Shown piece after piece: positions 8,645 to 19,982 of a DNA stretch of 55,732 nt. Source of the DNA: Nitrosomonas eutropha (GTDB lineage Bacteria; Pseudomonadota; Gammaproteobacteria; Burkholderiales; Nitrosomonadaceae); contig NZ_QICQ01000018.1 of NCBI RefSeq assembly GCF_003201195.1, positions 1 to 55,732 of the forward strand. Direction: 5' to 3'. Below the pieces are notes generated by a model. It saw only the letters and a program-made list of their open reading frames with translations. It did not search any database and was not told the origin of the DNA. Position numbers and translations under genes: made by a program. Numbering within the stretch: the stretch's first letter is position 1; each line of letters opens with the position of its first letter.

Positions 8645-11600
8645 ATGAACAGATTGCTTCACATTACGGTTTTCTTATTACTGATCATGACAGGTATTGG
8701 ATACGTCCATGCCAGCGAGCTGGATGAAGAACTCCAGGCGATTCAAGCAAAACTCAGCGTATCGGGCAATGGTGAGGAAACGCCACAAAAGAAGCGGTTG
8801 CACGAAATTTATAATAACCATCAACAGGTATTGCTTGATCATCAGGAATATCTGAAAAAGACTGCCAATTATTCCCGGCAACTGGAACAGTATCCAAAAC
8901 AGCTGGAGAATCTAAAAAAGAGCCAGGTACCGCCAGGAATCGCTATCACCACGCCGGACAAGCTGGCCAAATTGCCGCCGGAAGAACTAGAGCAACGCCA
9001 TATTGCAGCACAGGCTGACTTATCCGATCTGCAAAACCAGCAACAGAAGCTGATGGCTGAGATCTCCAAACTGCGACAACGTGCAGTCACCATACGGGAA
9101 GAGCTGGCATCCATCAACACTTTACGGGCAGAACTGACAGAAGATTCTTCTGAAACCCACAAAACAACAGACAAAAAGATACTTACTGCGCTGGAAAACT
9201 ATCGTGAAGCACAATTACAGGCGCTGACTGACAAAACGCGCATGCTGGAATTGGAAGCGCTGGTATTGCCCAATGCCATAGAAATCACCACGCTTCAGGA
9301 AAAACTCTCCCTGCAGCCCAAAATTCAGGCGTTAGAGCAGAAAACCGAGTTACTCGCTGAAGAAATCAATCGGAAAAAGCGTGCTGAAACTGAACAAGTG
9401 GTCGAAAAATCCCAGCAATTGCTGGTCGAAAAAACGTGGCAGTATCCGGGACTAGAGAAATATGCCTTGGATAATCAGTCACTGGCCAAAAAGCTCAGCA
9501 GCTACGCCGAACTTTCAACCCGGTTGATCAACCAGAAAACTGGTAGTGAAAAGCGTCTTACTCTCATCACACGAAGTTATGCGGCACTACAACAACGGCT
9601 CGAACTCAAGGTGGAGGATACTGCTCTGGGAACGGAAGTCAGAAAGCAATTCAAGGAAATCATGGTCGAGCCGGCTATCACACAAACCGAAAAAGACTTG
9701 AACAGTGCCAGGTTGGAGCTATTCCAGCTCGAGCAGGAAAAATTGCAAATGCTGAACGAGCATGGCTATTTCAAGCAGATTATGAACGGGGAAGAAATAC
9801 CGGCAGACAACACCCCTGCTTACCAGCAGCTCACTGATGCGTTTCATGAACTGAAACAATCCCGCGAGCAGATAATCGACCAGTTTTCCCAGGTACTGCA
9901 CGGTTATATCAAGGAACTGCAACTCCTTCTTACCATTCAACAACAGCTTATCGAGAAAATTGGTCAGCACAAGCTGTTACTGAAAGAGAACCTGCTGGTG
10001 ACACGCAGCGCAGAACCCATTTCTCTAGATGTCGTACAGGATATTCAGGATGCCATCACTTGGTTAACCTCAAGTAAAACACAGGCAGCAACCGAGAAAG
10101 TAATCAATGCAACATGGAAAAATATCCTGATCGTTTATGCGATATTTGCGCTGATAATTACCATCTTCCGGTACACATACTGGCCTGTTTACCTTTCCTG
10201 GGCGCGTATCGGAAACAGTTTGCGGGGAAAGGTCAATCAAGACAGGCTGTTATATCCCGTAGGGATGCTATTGGCTACACTGCTGATATCAGGGTTGGTT
10301 TACCTCCCTTTCCAGTTGTCATCGGTGATTCTGCATCATGGTACCAATACAGAAATCGGCCATGCATTCTCGGTAAGCCTGCATGTAGCAGCAATTGCCG
10401 CTTTTATCTGGACGTTCATATTGTTGCTGTTTCACCCGGAAGGCCTACTGATCGGTCAATTCAGATGTTCCGAAAAATTAGCCGATAAAATACACCGGGA
10501 TACCAGACGCTTTGCACCTGTCATAGCGTTATTGTGCATCATCATCGCCTTCACCGACGCGCTAGACGATGATCTCGTCCGCAATGGCTTTGGCCGGCTG
10601 ACTTTCATCCTGCTGTGTCTGGTACTCGCAGTGTTCGCTTCGGGATGGATAGCCGTCACACGTTCCGGCAAGGCGCTTTATCAGGGTGAATCATTCTATC
10701 TGATGCTCAACCCCAGATTCTGGATGACGCTCCTGTTCGTGTTACAAATCGGCATGATCATCATGGCAGCCATTGGTTACTATTTTGCTGCCATTTATCA
10801 ATACCTGCTCATATTCCAGTCGATCAGCTGGATCATATTCTGCGCGTTGACCTTTTTTGTAAGTTTTCGCAGCCTGTTAATCATCCAGCGCAGAATCGCA
10901 TTCGAACGTGCAATCGAGAAACGGGAGGAGATACAGGCCCAACGTTCAGCATCAGGCAAAAGTGAAGCGGATATACTCGATGACAACTACATTGATGTCA
11001 AAACGATCAGCAAGCAGTCCGCCACTGTGCTGAAAATCAGCATTTGGGCATTGCTGATTACCGGACTTGGCTTTATCTGGATCGATGTACTGCCCGCACT
11101 CAGTTTTTTGGAGAAGATCACGATCTGGCGTACATCGGTGGAAATCGATAGTGAAGTTATTCTACAACCCATTACATTAAAAACATTACTGGCTGCAATC
11201 GTTATTCTGAGCCTTGTCATGATTGCTGCGCATAACCTGCCCGGCACACTTGAACTGTTGGTGTTGCGACATTTATCGCTCGACCGTGGTACGGGATATG
11301 CCATGACCACCTTGCTCCGATACACAATCGTGATCATTGGGTTGATGGTAACTCTTCAGAAACTGGGGATGCAGTGGTCAAACATTCAGTGGCTGGTCGC
11401 TGCACTGAGCGTCGGATTGGGCTTCGGCCTGCAGGAAGTATTTGCCAATTTTGTTTCCGGTCTGATTCTGTTGTTTGAACGCCCCATCAGAATCGGAGAT
11501 GTGATTACATTAAACAATATCAGCGGTACTGTCAGCAAGATTCACATTCGTGCAACAACCTTGATCGACGGTGATCGCAAAGAAGTCATCGTGCCCAACA

Positions 11601-11989
11601 AGATATTCATCACGCAACAGTTCACTAACTGGACGTTGAGTGATCCGACTACGCGCATAATAATTCCGGTAGGGATTGCCTACCGCTCGGATTGTGATAA
11701 GGCGCGTGCACTGTTACTGAAAATTGCACATGATCATCCGTTGGTATTACGCGATCCAGAACCGGCCGCATTACTCTTGGGATTTGGTGCTAGTTCTCTG
11801 AACTTTGAATTGTGGGTATTTGCCGGACAATTGTCAGACAGAATGAAATTGATGCATGAGCTGCATGTGTTAATCAACCAACATTTCTCAGAAGAAGGAA
11901 TCGAAATTGCATTCCCGCAGATGGATGTACATTTGCAACCAGAAAGCACAGAAAAGGCAGCCATCGATCAAGCGAAAAAGACAGAATAG
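8645..11989 (+). CDS. mscK: Large mechanosensitive channel, MscK/KefA type
   Basis: This 1114-residue MscS-superfamily channel belongs to the large MscK (KefA) group, which releases solutes under osmotic downshock. A signal peptide (residues 1-23, ending YVHA) leads to a long Glu/Gln/Lys-rich periplasmic coiled-coil region (about 24-480). About ten membrane segments follow between 490 and 930. The pore helix TM3 and the following beta domain are at about 905-960, with LSVGLGFGLQEVFANFVSG and LLFERPIRIGDVITL, the MscS signature. The C-terminal cytoplasmic cage domain ends near 1100. MscK itself is gated by tension plus external K+; whether this homologue shares that is unknown. The gene is alone on the plus strand and converges on dnaJ. 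Confidence 0.92.
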   Translation: MNRLLHITVFLLLIMTGIGYVHASELDEELQAIQAKLSVSGNGEETPQKKRLHEIYNNHQQVLLDHQEYLKKTANYSRQLEQYPKQLENLKKSQVPPGIAITTPDKLAKLPPEELEQRHIAAQADLSDLQNQQQKLMAEISKLRQRAVTIREELASINTLRAELTEDSSETHKTTDKKILTALENYREAQLQALTDKTRMLELEALVLPNAIEITTLQEKLSLQPKIQALEQKTELLAEEINRKKRAETEQVVEKSQQLLVEKTWQYPGLEKYALDNQSLAKKLSSYAELSTRLINQKTGSEKRLTLITRSYAALQQRLELKVEDTALGTEVRKQFKEIMVEPAITQTEKDLNSARLELFQLEQEKLQMLNEHGYFKQIMNGEEIPADNTPAYQQLTDAFHELKQSREQIIDQFSQVLHGYIKELQLLLTIQQQLIEKIGQHKLLLKENLLVTRSAEPISLDVVQDIQDAITWLTSSKTQAATEKVINATWKNILIVYAIFALIITIFRYTYWPVYLSWARIGNSLRGKVNQDRLLYPVGMLLATLLISGLVYLPFQLSSVILHHGTNTEIGHAFSVSLHVAAIAAFIWTFILLLFHPEGLLIGQFRCSEKLADKIHRDTRRFAPVIALLCIIIAFTDALDDDLVRNGFGRLTFILLCLVLAVFASGWIAVTRSGKALYQGESFYLMLNPRFWMTLLFVLQIGMIIMAAIGYYFAAIYQYLLIFQSISWIIFCALTFFVSFRSLLIIQRRIAFERAIEKREEIQAQRSASGKSEADILDDNYIDVKTISKQSATVLKISIWALLITGLGFIWIDVLPALSFLEKITIWRTSVEIDSEVILQPITLKTLLAAIVILSLVMIAAHNLPGTLELLVLRHLSLDRGTGYAMTTLLRYTIVIIGLMVTLQKLGMQWSNIQWLVAALSVGLGFGLQEVFANFVSGLILLFERPIRIGDVITLNNISGTVSKIHIRATTLIDGDRKEVIVPNKIFITQQFTNWTLSDPTTRIIIPVGIAYRSDCDKARALLLKIAHDHPLVLRDPEPAALLLGFGASSLNFELWVFAGQLSDRMKLMHELHVLINQHFSEEGIEIAFPQMDVHLQPESTEKAAIDQAKKTE

Positions 11990-12026
11990 CTACTGGATTT
12001 TCAGAGACGCCCTTCAGGTAACTTGG

Positions 12027-12072
12027 TAATCAGCGGCAGATTAAGGTTTACGGAAATATCCACCGCTGATTA
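12027..12072. repeat. Inverted repeat between mscK and dnaJ
   Basis: TAATCAGCGG (12027-12036) and CCGCTGATTA (12063-12072) form a perfect 10-bp inverted repeat with a 26-base spacer, exactly between two convergent genes. There is no clear U-tract on either side, so it is a possible terminator or barrier hairpin, not a classical rho-independent terminator. Confidence 0.4.
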
Positions 12073-12086
12073 TCGTTAAGTTGGCT

Positions 12087-13196
12087 TCACTCAGTGAAGA
12101 ACTCGCGTGCTTTCTCCATCCAGGATTTTGCACGTGGATGATGCAATGAGCCATCTTTCTGGCTGATAGACTCGAATTCTTCGAGCAATTCCTTCTGGCG
12201 CGGAGTCAGATTAACTGGTGTTTCCACTGCAACATGGCACAGCAGATCGCCTGTTGACTGATTACGTACACCGGTAATTCCCTTGCTGCGCAAACGGAAA
12301 ATCTTACCGGTCTGGGTTCCAGTTGGTACCTTGATGCGAGCATGACCATCAAGCGTGGGCACTTCGATTTCCCCCCCCAATGCCGCCACGGTAAAACTGA
12401 TTGGTATCTCGCAATGCAAGTGGTTTCCCTCTCTCTGAAAAACAGGGTGGCTGGCCAGATGAATGACCACATACAGATCACCTGCCAACCCGCCGCTTGC
12501 ACCAGCCTCTCCTTCCCCAGTCAAGCGTATACTGTCGCCCTCATCTACACCAGCCGGAATTCTGACAGACAGGGTTTTATGACGCTTGACTCGCCCTGCT
12601 CCCTGGCAATCCGTGCAAGGATCGGAAACAATCTTGCCGCTGCCATGACAATGTGAGCAGGTTTGCTGAATCGAAAAAAAACCCTGTTGCATACGAACCT
12701 GGCCATGTCCGTTACAAGTTGGGCAGGTTTTGGGAGATGTCCCCGGTTTTGCACCGCTGCCATGGCAGGTATCACAGGCTTCCTGCCTGGGAATACGTAT
12801 TTTGGTTTCTGTACCACGCGCCGCCTGTTCCAGTGTAATCTCCAGGTTATAGCGCAGATCAGCGCCACGATGGACACTAGAGCGTCCACCTCCGCGCATG
12901 CCAAACAGATCACTGAAAATATCACTGAAAGCGTCACTGAATCCCTGCGCTCCCGCTCCGCCCACTCCGCCATTCAGGCCGGCATGACCAAACTGATCGT
13001 AAGCAGCACGTTTGTTGGAATCAGACAGCACCTCATAGGCTTCCTTGATTTCCTTGAATCGTTCTTCCGCCTTCGCATCACCCGCATTCCGGTCAGGATG
13101 GTATTTCATTGCCAGCTTCCGATATACCTTCTTCAGCTCGCTCTCATCCGCATCCCGGCCGACACCGAGTACTTCATAATAATCACGTTGACTCAT
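12087..13196 (-). CDS. dnaJ: Chaperone protein DnaJ (Hsp40)
   Basis: This 369-residue type I J-protein stimulates DnaK ATPase activity and delivers unfolded clients. The J-domain spans 1-70 with the essential HPD in MKYHPDRN. A Gly/Phe-rich linker covers about 72-115. Four CxxCxGxG zinc modules follow at about 140-210 ([32 protein letters not shown]), then the two beta-barrel substrate domains. All key elements are intact. It is the last gene of the grpE-dnaK-dnaJ set and lies 190 bp after dnaK. Confidence 0.98.
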
Positions 13197-13298
13197 AAAA
13201 AATTCCTGCTGGTAGAAATCATCCAGACATCGTTGTGCCGATTACTCCAGCAATTTGATAAAAGGTCCATTGTAATAAGGGATATAAAACGCAGAGGT

Positions 13299-13329
13299 CA
13301 GAGAAAATAGTCATTTCCTCTTTTCTCTG
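13299..13329 (-). repeat. Stem-loop between dnaK and dnaJ
   Basis: CAGAGAAAA and TTTTCTCTG form a perfect 9-bp inverted repeat around a 13-base loop in the 190-bp dnaK-dnaJ gap. It could attenuate or stabilise the transcript so that dnaJ is made at a lower level than dnaK. The absence of a following U-tract makes a strong terminator unlikely. The structure is visible; its function is inferred. Confidence 0.4.
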
Positions 13330-13386
13330 CGTATATTTTCAGTACGAGTTACTGCTATGTGAACTTTGCATCAGCCCTGCGGAAAA

Positions 13387-15330
13387 TCATTTTTTATCCT
13401 TGACTTCCTCGAACTCAGCATCAACAACCTCGCCTTCAACCGGCTTTTCTCCGGATTGACCAGCAGAGGCTGATCCGGCACCCGGACCTGCCTGCTGACC
13501 GGCTTGTGCCTGTTCCTGGGCATACATTTTTTCGGCCAGCTTGTGTGAGGCTTCGGTCAATACCTGTGTTTTCGCATCAATTGCCTCTTTGTCCCCAGAC
13601 TTGAGCGCTTCCTCGGCATCTTTCAAGGCTGCCTCAATTTTGGATTTTTCATCCGCCTCCAGCTTGTCGCCATATTCAGTCAATGATTTTTTAACTGAAT
13701 GAATCATGGCGTCACACTGATTACGGCTGTTAACCAGCTCCAACGCCTTCTTGTCCTCTTCCGCATGTGTCTCGGCGTCTTTTACCATTTTCTGGATTTC
13801 ATCCTCGGATAACCCGGAGCTTGCCTGGATCTTGATCTTGTTCTCTTTGCCAGTTGCCTTATCTTTGGCCGAGACATGCAAGATTCCATTGGCATCAATA
13901 TCAAAAGTCACCTCAATCTGCGGCATTCCGCGCTGTGCCGGCGGAATATCAGTCAGGTTAAACTGACCCAGACTTTTATTGCCAGATGCCATTTCCCGTT
14001 CACCCTGAAGCACATGGATGGTAACCGCTGTCTGGCTATCCTCCGCTGTTGAAAATATTTGCTGGGCCTTGGTCGGAATAGTGGTGTTTTTCTGGATCAG
14101 CTTGGTCATGACACCACCCAGTGTCTCGATTCCTAATGATAGCGGCGTAACATCCAACAGCAGCACATCCTTGACGTCTCCCTGCAATACTCCGCCTTGA
14201 ATCGCGGCGCCAATTGCAACCGCCTCGTCAGGATTGACGTCCTTACGCGGCTCTTTTCCAAAAATTTCCTTAACCTTATCCTGAACTTTCGGCATGCGAG
14301 TCTGACCGCCAACCAGAATCACGTCATCAATGTCAGACACAGACAACCCCGCATCTTTAAGCGCAGTCCGGCAAGGACCTGCGGTGCGTTCGATCAGCTC
14401 TTCAACCAGACTTTCCAGTTTGGCTCGTGTAATCTTGACTGCCAGATGTTTGGGACCCGAAGCATCTGCTGTAATGTATGGCAGATTTACTTCCGTCTGC
14501 TGACTGGAAGACAACTCGATCTTAGCTTTTTCTGCCGCATCCTTGAGCCGCTGCAGTGCCAGCATGTCTTTTTTCAGATCAATTCCACTCTCTTTCCTGA
14601 ACTCTTCTACCAGATAACTGATCACACTGGAGTCAAAGTCCTCTCCTCCCAAAAAAGTATCGCCATTGGTCGCCAGTACTTCAAACTGATGTTCACCTTC
14701 TATTTCTGCGATTTCAATGATTGAAATATCAAACGTACCCCCTCCCAGATCATATACCGCAATTTTGCGATCACCTTCCTTCTTGTCCATCCCGAATGCA
14801 AGCGCTGCTGCAGTTGGCTCATTAATGATTCGCTTGACTTCCAGTCCCGCAATACGCCCTGCATCCTTGGTGGCCTGCCGCTGAGAATCATTGAAATATG
14901 CCGGAACAGTGATAACCGCCTCCGTAACCGATTCACCCAGATAATCCTCGGCTGTTTTTTTCATCTTCATCAACACTTGTGCAGAAACCTCTGGTGGAGC
15001 AATTTTCCTGCCGCGCACTTCTATCCACGCATCGTTGTTATCAGCGCGCACAATCTTGTATGGTGTAACACTGATATCCTTTTGCACTACTTCTTCATCG
15101 AACTTGCGGCCAATCAGTCGCTTGATGGCAAACAGAGTATTTTCCGGATTAGTAACCGCCTGACGTTTGGCCGATGCGCCCACCAGAACTTCATTGTCTT
15201 CTGCATAAGCCACAATCGACGGAGTCGTTCTTGTACCTTCAGCATTCTCGATGACCTTAGGTTTGTTGTTTTCCATGACGGCAACGCATGAGTTGGTCGT
15301 TCCAAGATCAATGCCAATTATTTTTGCCAT
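13387..15330 (-). CDS. dnaK: Chaperone protein DnaK (Hsp70)
   Basis: This 647-residue Hsp70 folds and protects proteins in the cytoplasm. The N-terminal ATPase domain (about 1-385) starts with [15 protein letters not shown] and holds [11 protein letters not shown] and the [11 protein letters not shown] motif. The substrate-binding beta-domain and helical lid follow, and the C-terminus ends in the acidic [12 protein letters not shown] tail typical of bacterial DnaK. Length and motifs are standard. It is transcribed after grpE (63-bp gap) and probably from the heat-shock promoter upstream of grpE. Confidence 0.99.
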   Translation of the reverse strand: MAKIIGIDLGTTNSCVAVMENNKPKVIENAEGTRTTPSIVAYAEDNEVLVGASAKRQAVTNPENTLFAIKRLIGRKFDEEVVQKDISVTPYKIVRADNNDAWIEVRGRKIAPPEVSAQVLMKMKKTAEDYLGESVTEAVITVPAYFNDSQRQATKDAGRIAGLEVKRIINEPTAAALAFGMDKKEGDRKIAVYDLGGGTFDISIIEIAEIEGEHQFEVLATNGDTFLGGEDFDSSVISYLVEEFRKESGIDLKKDMLALQRLKDAAEKAKIELSSSQQTEVNLPYITADASGPKHLAVKITRAKLESLVEELIERTAGPCRTALKDAGLSVSDIDDVILVGGQTRMPKVQDKVKEIFGKEPRKDVNPDEAVAIGAAIQGGVLQGDVKDVLLLDVTPLSLGIETLGGVMTKLIQKNTTIPTKAQQIFSTAEDSQTAVTIHVLQGEREMASGNKSLGQFNLTDIPPAQRGMPQIEVTFDIDANGILHVSAKDKATGKENKIKIQASSGLSEDEIQKMVKDAETHAEEDKKALELVNSRNQCDAMIHSVKKSLTEYGDKLEADEKSKIEAALKDAEEALKSGDKEAIDAKTQVLTEASHKLAEKMYAQEQAQAGQQAGPGAGSASAGQSGEKPVEGEVVDAEFEEVKDKK

Positions 15331-15393
15331 AGTATGTCCTTTAAAAGTTGAAATTTATCCTACCAACATGAAATAAGGGTCTTCCTGAAAATC

Positions 15394-15984
15394 TCAAGTG
15401 CTCTTTGCCTTGGAAACAGCAACCATGGCAGGCCGGATTACCCGCTCATGTAATACATACCCCTTTTGCATGACTTGTGTAACTGTGTTGGGAGGTATAT
15501 CCGATTCCACTGTGCACATGGCTTCATGCTGGTGTGGGTCGAACTTTTCTCCTTGTGGATTGATGGTATGAATGTTGAATTTTTCAAAGACTGCTGCAAG
15601 CTGCTTGCGCGTAAGCTCCACACCATCTTTCAAACTCTCAATGGTGGAATTTTCCACAGCCAGCGCAGCATCCAGACTATCCATCACGGCCAGCAACTGG
15701 GTGGCAAAATTATCAATAGCATACTTATGTGCATTGGCAATATCTGTTTGCGCGCGTTTGCGGATATTCTCGGTTTCTGCCTTGGCACGCAACCAGGCAT
15801 CATGATGCTCGGCTGCTCTTATCTCTGCTTCTTTCAGCTGTTGCTCAAGATCTGGAATAACAACACCCTCCTCGGCTCTTTCTGTATTTTCCGTTGATGC
15901 ACCGGAATGCTGTTTTTCCAGAGTATCCTCCATTTCCGACAGTTTCTGTTCTTCGATAGGTTCCTGGTTATGTGGCTCTTGCAT
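15394..15984 (-). CDS. grpE: Nucleotide exchange factor GrpE
   Basis: This 196-residue GrpE is the nucleotide exchange factor for DnaK. An acidic, disordered start (1-45) leads to a long coiled coil (about 48-110, containing RAKAETENIRKRAQTDI). The C-terminal beta-domain has FDPHQHEAM and the closing motif KGYVLHERVIRPAMVAVSK. A perfect ribosome-binding site (AGGAGG, seen as CCTCCT at 15990-15995 on the plus strand) fixes the start. It is the first gene of the chaperone operon and lies just behind a sigma-32-like promoter. Confidence 0.97.
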   Translation of the reverse strand: MQEPHNQEPIEEQKLSEMEDTLEKQHSGASTENTERAEEGVVIPDLEQQLKEAEIRAAEHHDAWLRAKAETENIRKRAQTDIANAHKYAIDNFATQLLAVMDSLDAALAVENSTIESLKDGVELTRKQLAAVFEKFNIHTINPQGEKFDPHQHEAMCTVESDIPPNTVTQVMQKGYVLHERVIRPAMVAVSKAKST

Positions 15985-16010
15985 AGATTCCTCCTATAAC
16001 GGTGCCGGTG

Positions 16011-16039
16011 ATATTGGGGTCAATATTTCCCTTTTCAAC
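16011..16039 (-). promoter_or_regulatory. Sigma-32 (heat-shock) promoter for grpE-dnaK-dnaJ
   Basis: On the minus strand the sequence reads GTTGAAA, 13 bases, then CCCCAATAT. This fits the RpoH consensus CTTGAAA-N(11-16)-CCCCATNT with few mismatches and correct spacing, just upstream of the grpE ribosome-binding site. No CIRCE/HrcA inverted repeat is visible, so control looks sigma-32 based. Confidence 0.75.
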
Positions 16040-16121
16040 CCCAAATCACAAAAAAATCATTGGAGCTGTACTCGGTTTCAATGGGTAAAGATTGGCGGCG
16101 GGGAAGATCAGCTTCCTGGGA

Positions 16122-17501
<1,380 letters not shown>

Positions 17502-17634
17502 TTAATACTTAAATGATTGTTTGAATTCGGTCATTCACGGTGCGGGAGCGCGCATTTTATCACAGCTCGCCATCATCTCTCCGGCTGGGATAAAATGACA
17601 TAATCAATATTCCAAAAACAAAAAGGACAATGAA

Positions 17635-18249
17635 ATGCAGCTTATTGGATCACTGACCAGCCCGTATGTACGCAAGGTACGCATCATGCTTGTTGAAAAA
17701 AGCATCGACTATGAATTTACCAATGATCCTCCGTTCAGCCCTGACACCAAGGTTGCCCAGGTTAATCCGCTGGGTAAGGTACCGGCTCTGATTATGGATG
17801 ACGGCTTTATCCTGTTTGATTCACGTGTGATTGTTGAATATCTGGATGACCAGGACAGCGCCAGTTCCACCCGGCTGATTCCGGCTTCCGGACCTGAACG
17901 ACTGCGCGTCAAGCGCTGGGAAGTGCTTGCTGACGGGATCATCGACGCCTGCGTGGCAATTTATCTTGAACGGAAACGCCCTGAATCACAGCAAAGCCAG
18001 GAATGGATAGAACGTCAGCAAAAGAAAATTGACCAGGGGCTGCAGGCAGCTTCATCGGATCTGGGTGATCAAGCATGGTGCGAAGGAGCATCCATGACCT
18101 TGGCTGACATCGCACTCGGCTGTGCATTCGGTTATCTGGATGCTCGTTTCGCCGAGATCAAATGGCGTGATACTTACCCCAATCTCGTTCGGTTGGCTAA
18201 TAAACTGGCAGAACGTCAATCATTTAAAACAACCGTTGCTCCGAATTAA
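17635..18249 (+). CDS. Glutathione S-transferase family protein
   Basis: This 204-residue protein has an N-terminal thioredoxin-like GST domain (1-80). It starts MQLIGSLTSPYVRKVRIMLVEK, with Ser8 or Thr in the catalytic position, the glutathione-binding loop NPLGKVPALI, and FDSRVIVEYLD. The C-terminal helical domain (90-200) includes LADIALGCAFGYLD. It resembles the YibF/stringent-starvation-like GSTs of proteobacteria; the substrate is unknown. It is monocistronic and converges on trmJ. Confidence 0.9.
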   Translation: MQLIGSLTSPYVRKVRIMLVEKSIDYEFTNDPPFSPDTKVAQVNPLGKVPALIMDDGFILFDSRVIVEYLDDQDSASSTRLIPASGPERLRVKRWEVLADGIIDACVAIYLERKRPESQQSQEWIERQQKKIDQGLQAASSDLGDQAWCEGASMTLADIALGCAFGYLDARFAEIKWRDTYPNLVRLANKLAERQSFKTTVAPN

Positions 18250-18332
18250 TCAACCGAATCACCAAAAACAGAGCCAGGAAACAGCGTGGCTTTAGGAACA
18301 TCAGCCAGAATAGGCTGAGCGCCCGGAGAAAA

Positions 18333-19079
18333 TCAGCTTTTGGATGAATTATGCGGATCGACCGCAGTCAGCAGACCACGCAAAAGATTCACCTCTTCCT
18401 TTTCCAGCCGGGTACGTGCAAACAAACGACGTATCCGGCGCATGAGGTGTTTGGGTTGGTCAGGATCCATAAATCCACTGTGGATCATGACCCGTTCCAG
18501 GTGATAGTGTAATCCTTCAATTTCATGCAGGCTGGCGGCATCCGGCAATCGGGATGCAAAATAATGCGCAGCAGCATCTTCTTCAAGTACCATGCGCAGC
18601 TCATAAGCCATAACTTGTACCGCAGCTGCCAGGTTAAGCGAAGAACAATCAGGGTTAGCCGGAATCTGCACCGTTACCTGGCAATGACTGATTTCCGCTG
18701 CGGTCAATCCGGCACTTTCCCGGCCAAACAGCAACGCTACCGGATGATGCTGTGCATGCCGGATCAGCTCAATGGCTGCCTGCCTGGCATTACAGGTCGG
18801 GTGCGGCAAATCACGCCGGCGAGCAGTCAGGGCAGCAGCCAGAAAAGTATCCCCCAGCGCCTCCTCCAGGTTACTGCAGACGTGCGCCGTTTCAAGTATG
18901 TCGCGTGCATTGGAGGCGCGGGCATCCGCCTCACTATCCGGAAAGGATTTCGGGTTGATCAGGTAAAGCTTGTTCAGCCCCATGGTTTTCATGGCACGGG
19001 CCGTTGCACCGATATTGCCCGGATGGCTGGTATGGCTCAACACAATCCGGACATTATCGAGCGGCGAGGCAGGATTCAT
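18333..19079 (-). CDS. trmJ: tRNA (cytidine/uridine-2'-O-)-methyltransferase TrmJ
   Basis: This 248-residue SPOUT methyltransferase modifies the 2'-hydroxyl of position 32 in the anticodon loop of several tRNAs. The knot-forming motifs are present: HPGNIGATARAMKTMGL near the N-terminus, LLFGRESAGLTAAEI in the middle, and SLNLAAAVQVMAYEL after it. The C-terminal helices (about 170-248) match the TrmJ extension. It is divergent from suhB with a 50-bp shared promoter region, an arrangement common in proteobacteria. Confidence 0.93.
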   Translation of the reverse strand: MNPASPLDNVRIVLSHTSHPGNIGATARAMKTMGLNKLYLINPKSFPDSEADARASNARDILETAHVCSNLEEALGDTFLAAALTARRRDLPHPTCNARQAAIELIRHAQHHPVALLFGRESAGLTAAEISHCQVTVQIPANPDCSSLNLAAAVQVMAYELRMVLEEDAAAHYFASRLPDAASLHEIEGLHYHLERVMIHSGFMDPDQPKHLMRRIRRLFARTRLEKEEVNLLRGLLTAVDPHNSSKS

Positions 19080-19129
19080 ATTAGAATAGCGGTTTTCCAG
19101 TCATTTGTTTCTAAAGTAAATTTTTTACC

Positions 19130-19957
19130 ATGCATCCCACGCTTACCATCGCAGTTAAGGCAGCTCGCCGGGCCGGCAACATCATCAATCGTGCCTCAAT
19201 GGATTTGGATCGGCTGACTGTTTCGCGCAAAGCTCACAGCGATTTTGTCAGCGAAGTGGACAAAGCTGCTGAAGATGCCATTATCAAAATATTGCTGGAT
19301 GCATACCCTGATCATTCGATTCTAGCAGAAGAAAGCGGTGCCAGCGGGAATGCAAACAAATCGGAATATCAGTGGATAATTGATCCATTGGACGGCACCA
19401 CCAATTTCCTGCACGGATTTCCAAAATACTGCGTCTCGATCGCGTTGTTACACCGTGGAATTTTGTCACAAGCTGTCATCTACGATCCGGTAAGCGATGA
19501 ATTATTTACTGCCACGCGCGGCAGCGGTGCCTTTCTCAATGATCATCGTATTCGTGTTGGCAAACGAGCGCAGTTAGGCGAATGCCTGATCGGCACTGGA
19601 TTCCCGTTTAGAGATTTCACACATATGGATGCCTATCTGGCCATGTTCAGAGACATGATTCCCAAAACAGCCGGCATTCGCCGCCCGGGCTCTGCGGCAC
19701 TGGATCTCGCTTACGTTGCCGCCGGACGTTACGATGGCTTCTGGGAAACCGGGTTGGCGCCGTGGGACATTGCAGCCGGATGTCTGCTTATTCTCGAAGC
19801 AGGAGGTATGGTTGGTGATTTGGAAGGGAACGGACATTACATGCAAAGTGGGCAGATCGTTGCAGGCAATCCCAAAATCTTCTCCCAGCTTCTGCAAATT
19901 ATCACCCCCCATCTGACCGAACAGCTTCTTGCCGAGAACCGCGAGTTGCCCAAGTAA
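19130..19957 (+). CDS. suhB: Inositol-1-monophosphatase family protein SuhB
   Basis: This 275-residue Mg-dependent phosphatase carries the family's metal-binding signature [15 protein letters not shown] (about residues 82-96). The upstream Glu pair is in ILAEESG, and the C-terminal motif is [15 protein letters not shown]. In E. coli SuhB is also part of the rRNA antitermination complex with NusA/NusG; that role is known for the family but not visible here. It is divergent from trmJ and 25 bp before the MCE gene. Confidence 0.95.
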   Translation: MHPTLTIAVKAARRAGNIINRASMDLDRLTVSRKAHSDFVSEVDKAAEDAIIKILLDAYPDHSILAEESGASGNANKSEYQWIIDPLDGTTNFLHGFPKYCVSIALLHRGILSQAVIYDPVSDELFTATRGSGAFLNDHRIRVGKRAQLGECLIGTGFPFRDFTHMDAYLAMFRDMIPKTAGIRRPGSAALDLAYVAAGRYDGFWETGLAPWDIAAGCLLILEAGGMVGDLEGNGHYMQSGQIVAGNPKIFSQLLQIITPHLTEQLLAENRELPK

Positions 19958-19982
19958 TTTGAGTTAATCACAGGAGAACCTG

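Noticed and set aside
12663..13310. 215-codon plus-strand ORF opposite dnaJ
   Set aside because: It is antisense to the strongly conserved DnaJ zinc-finger region; composition mirrors dnaJ and no start signal or homology is seen.
14197..14724. 175-codon plus-strand ORF opposite dnaK
   Set aside because: Antisense shadow of dnaK with no family features.
15355..15392. Possible second sigma-32 promoter before dnaK (CTTGAGA ... CCCTTATT)
   Set aside because: The -10 part agrees poorly with the consensus and the gap to dnaK is only 63 bp; transcription from the grpE promoter is enough.
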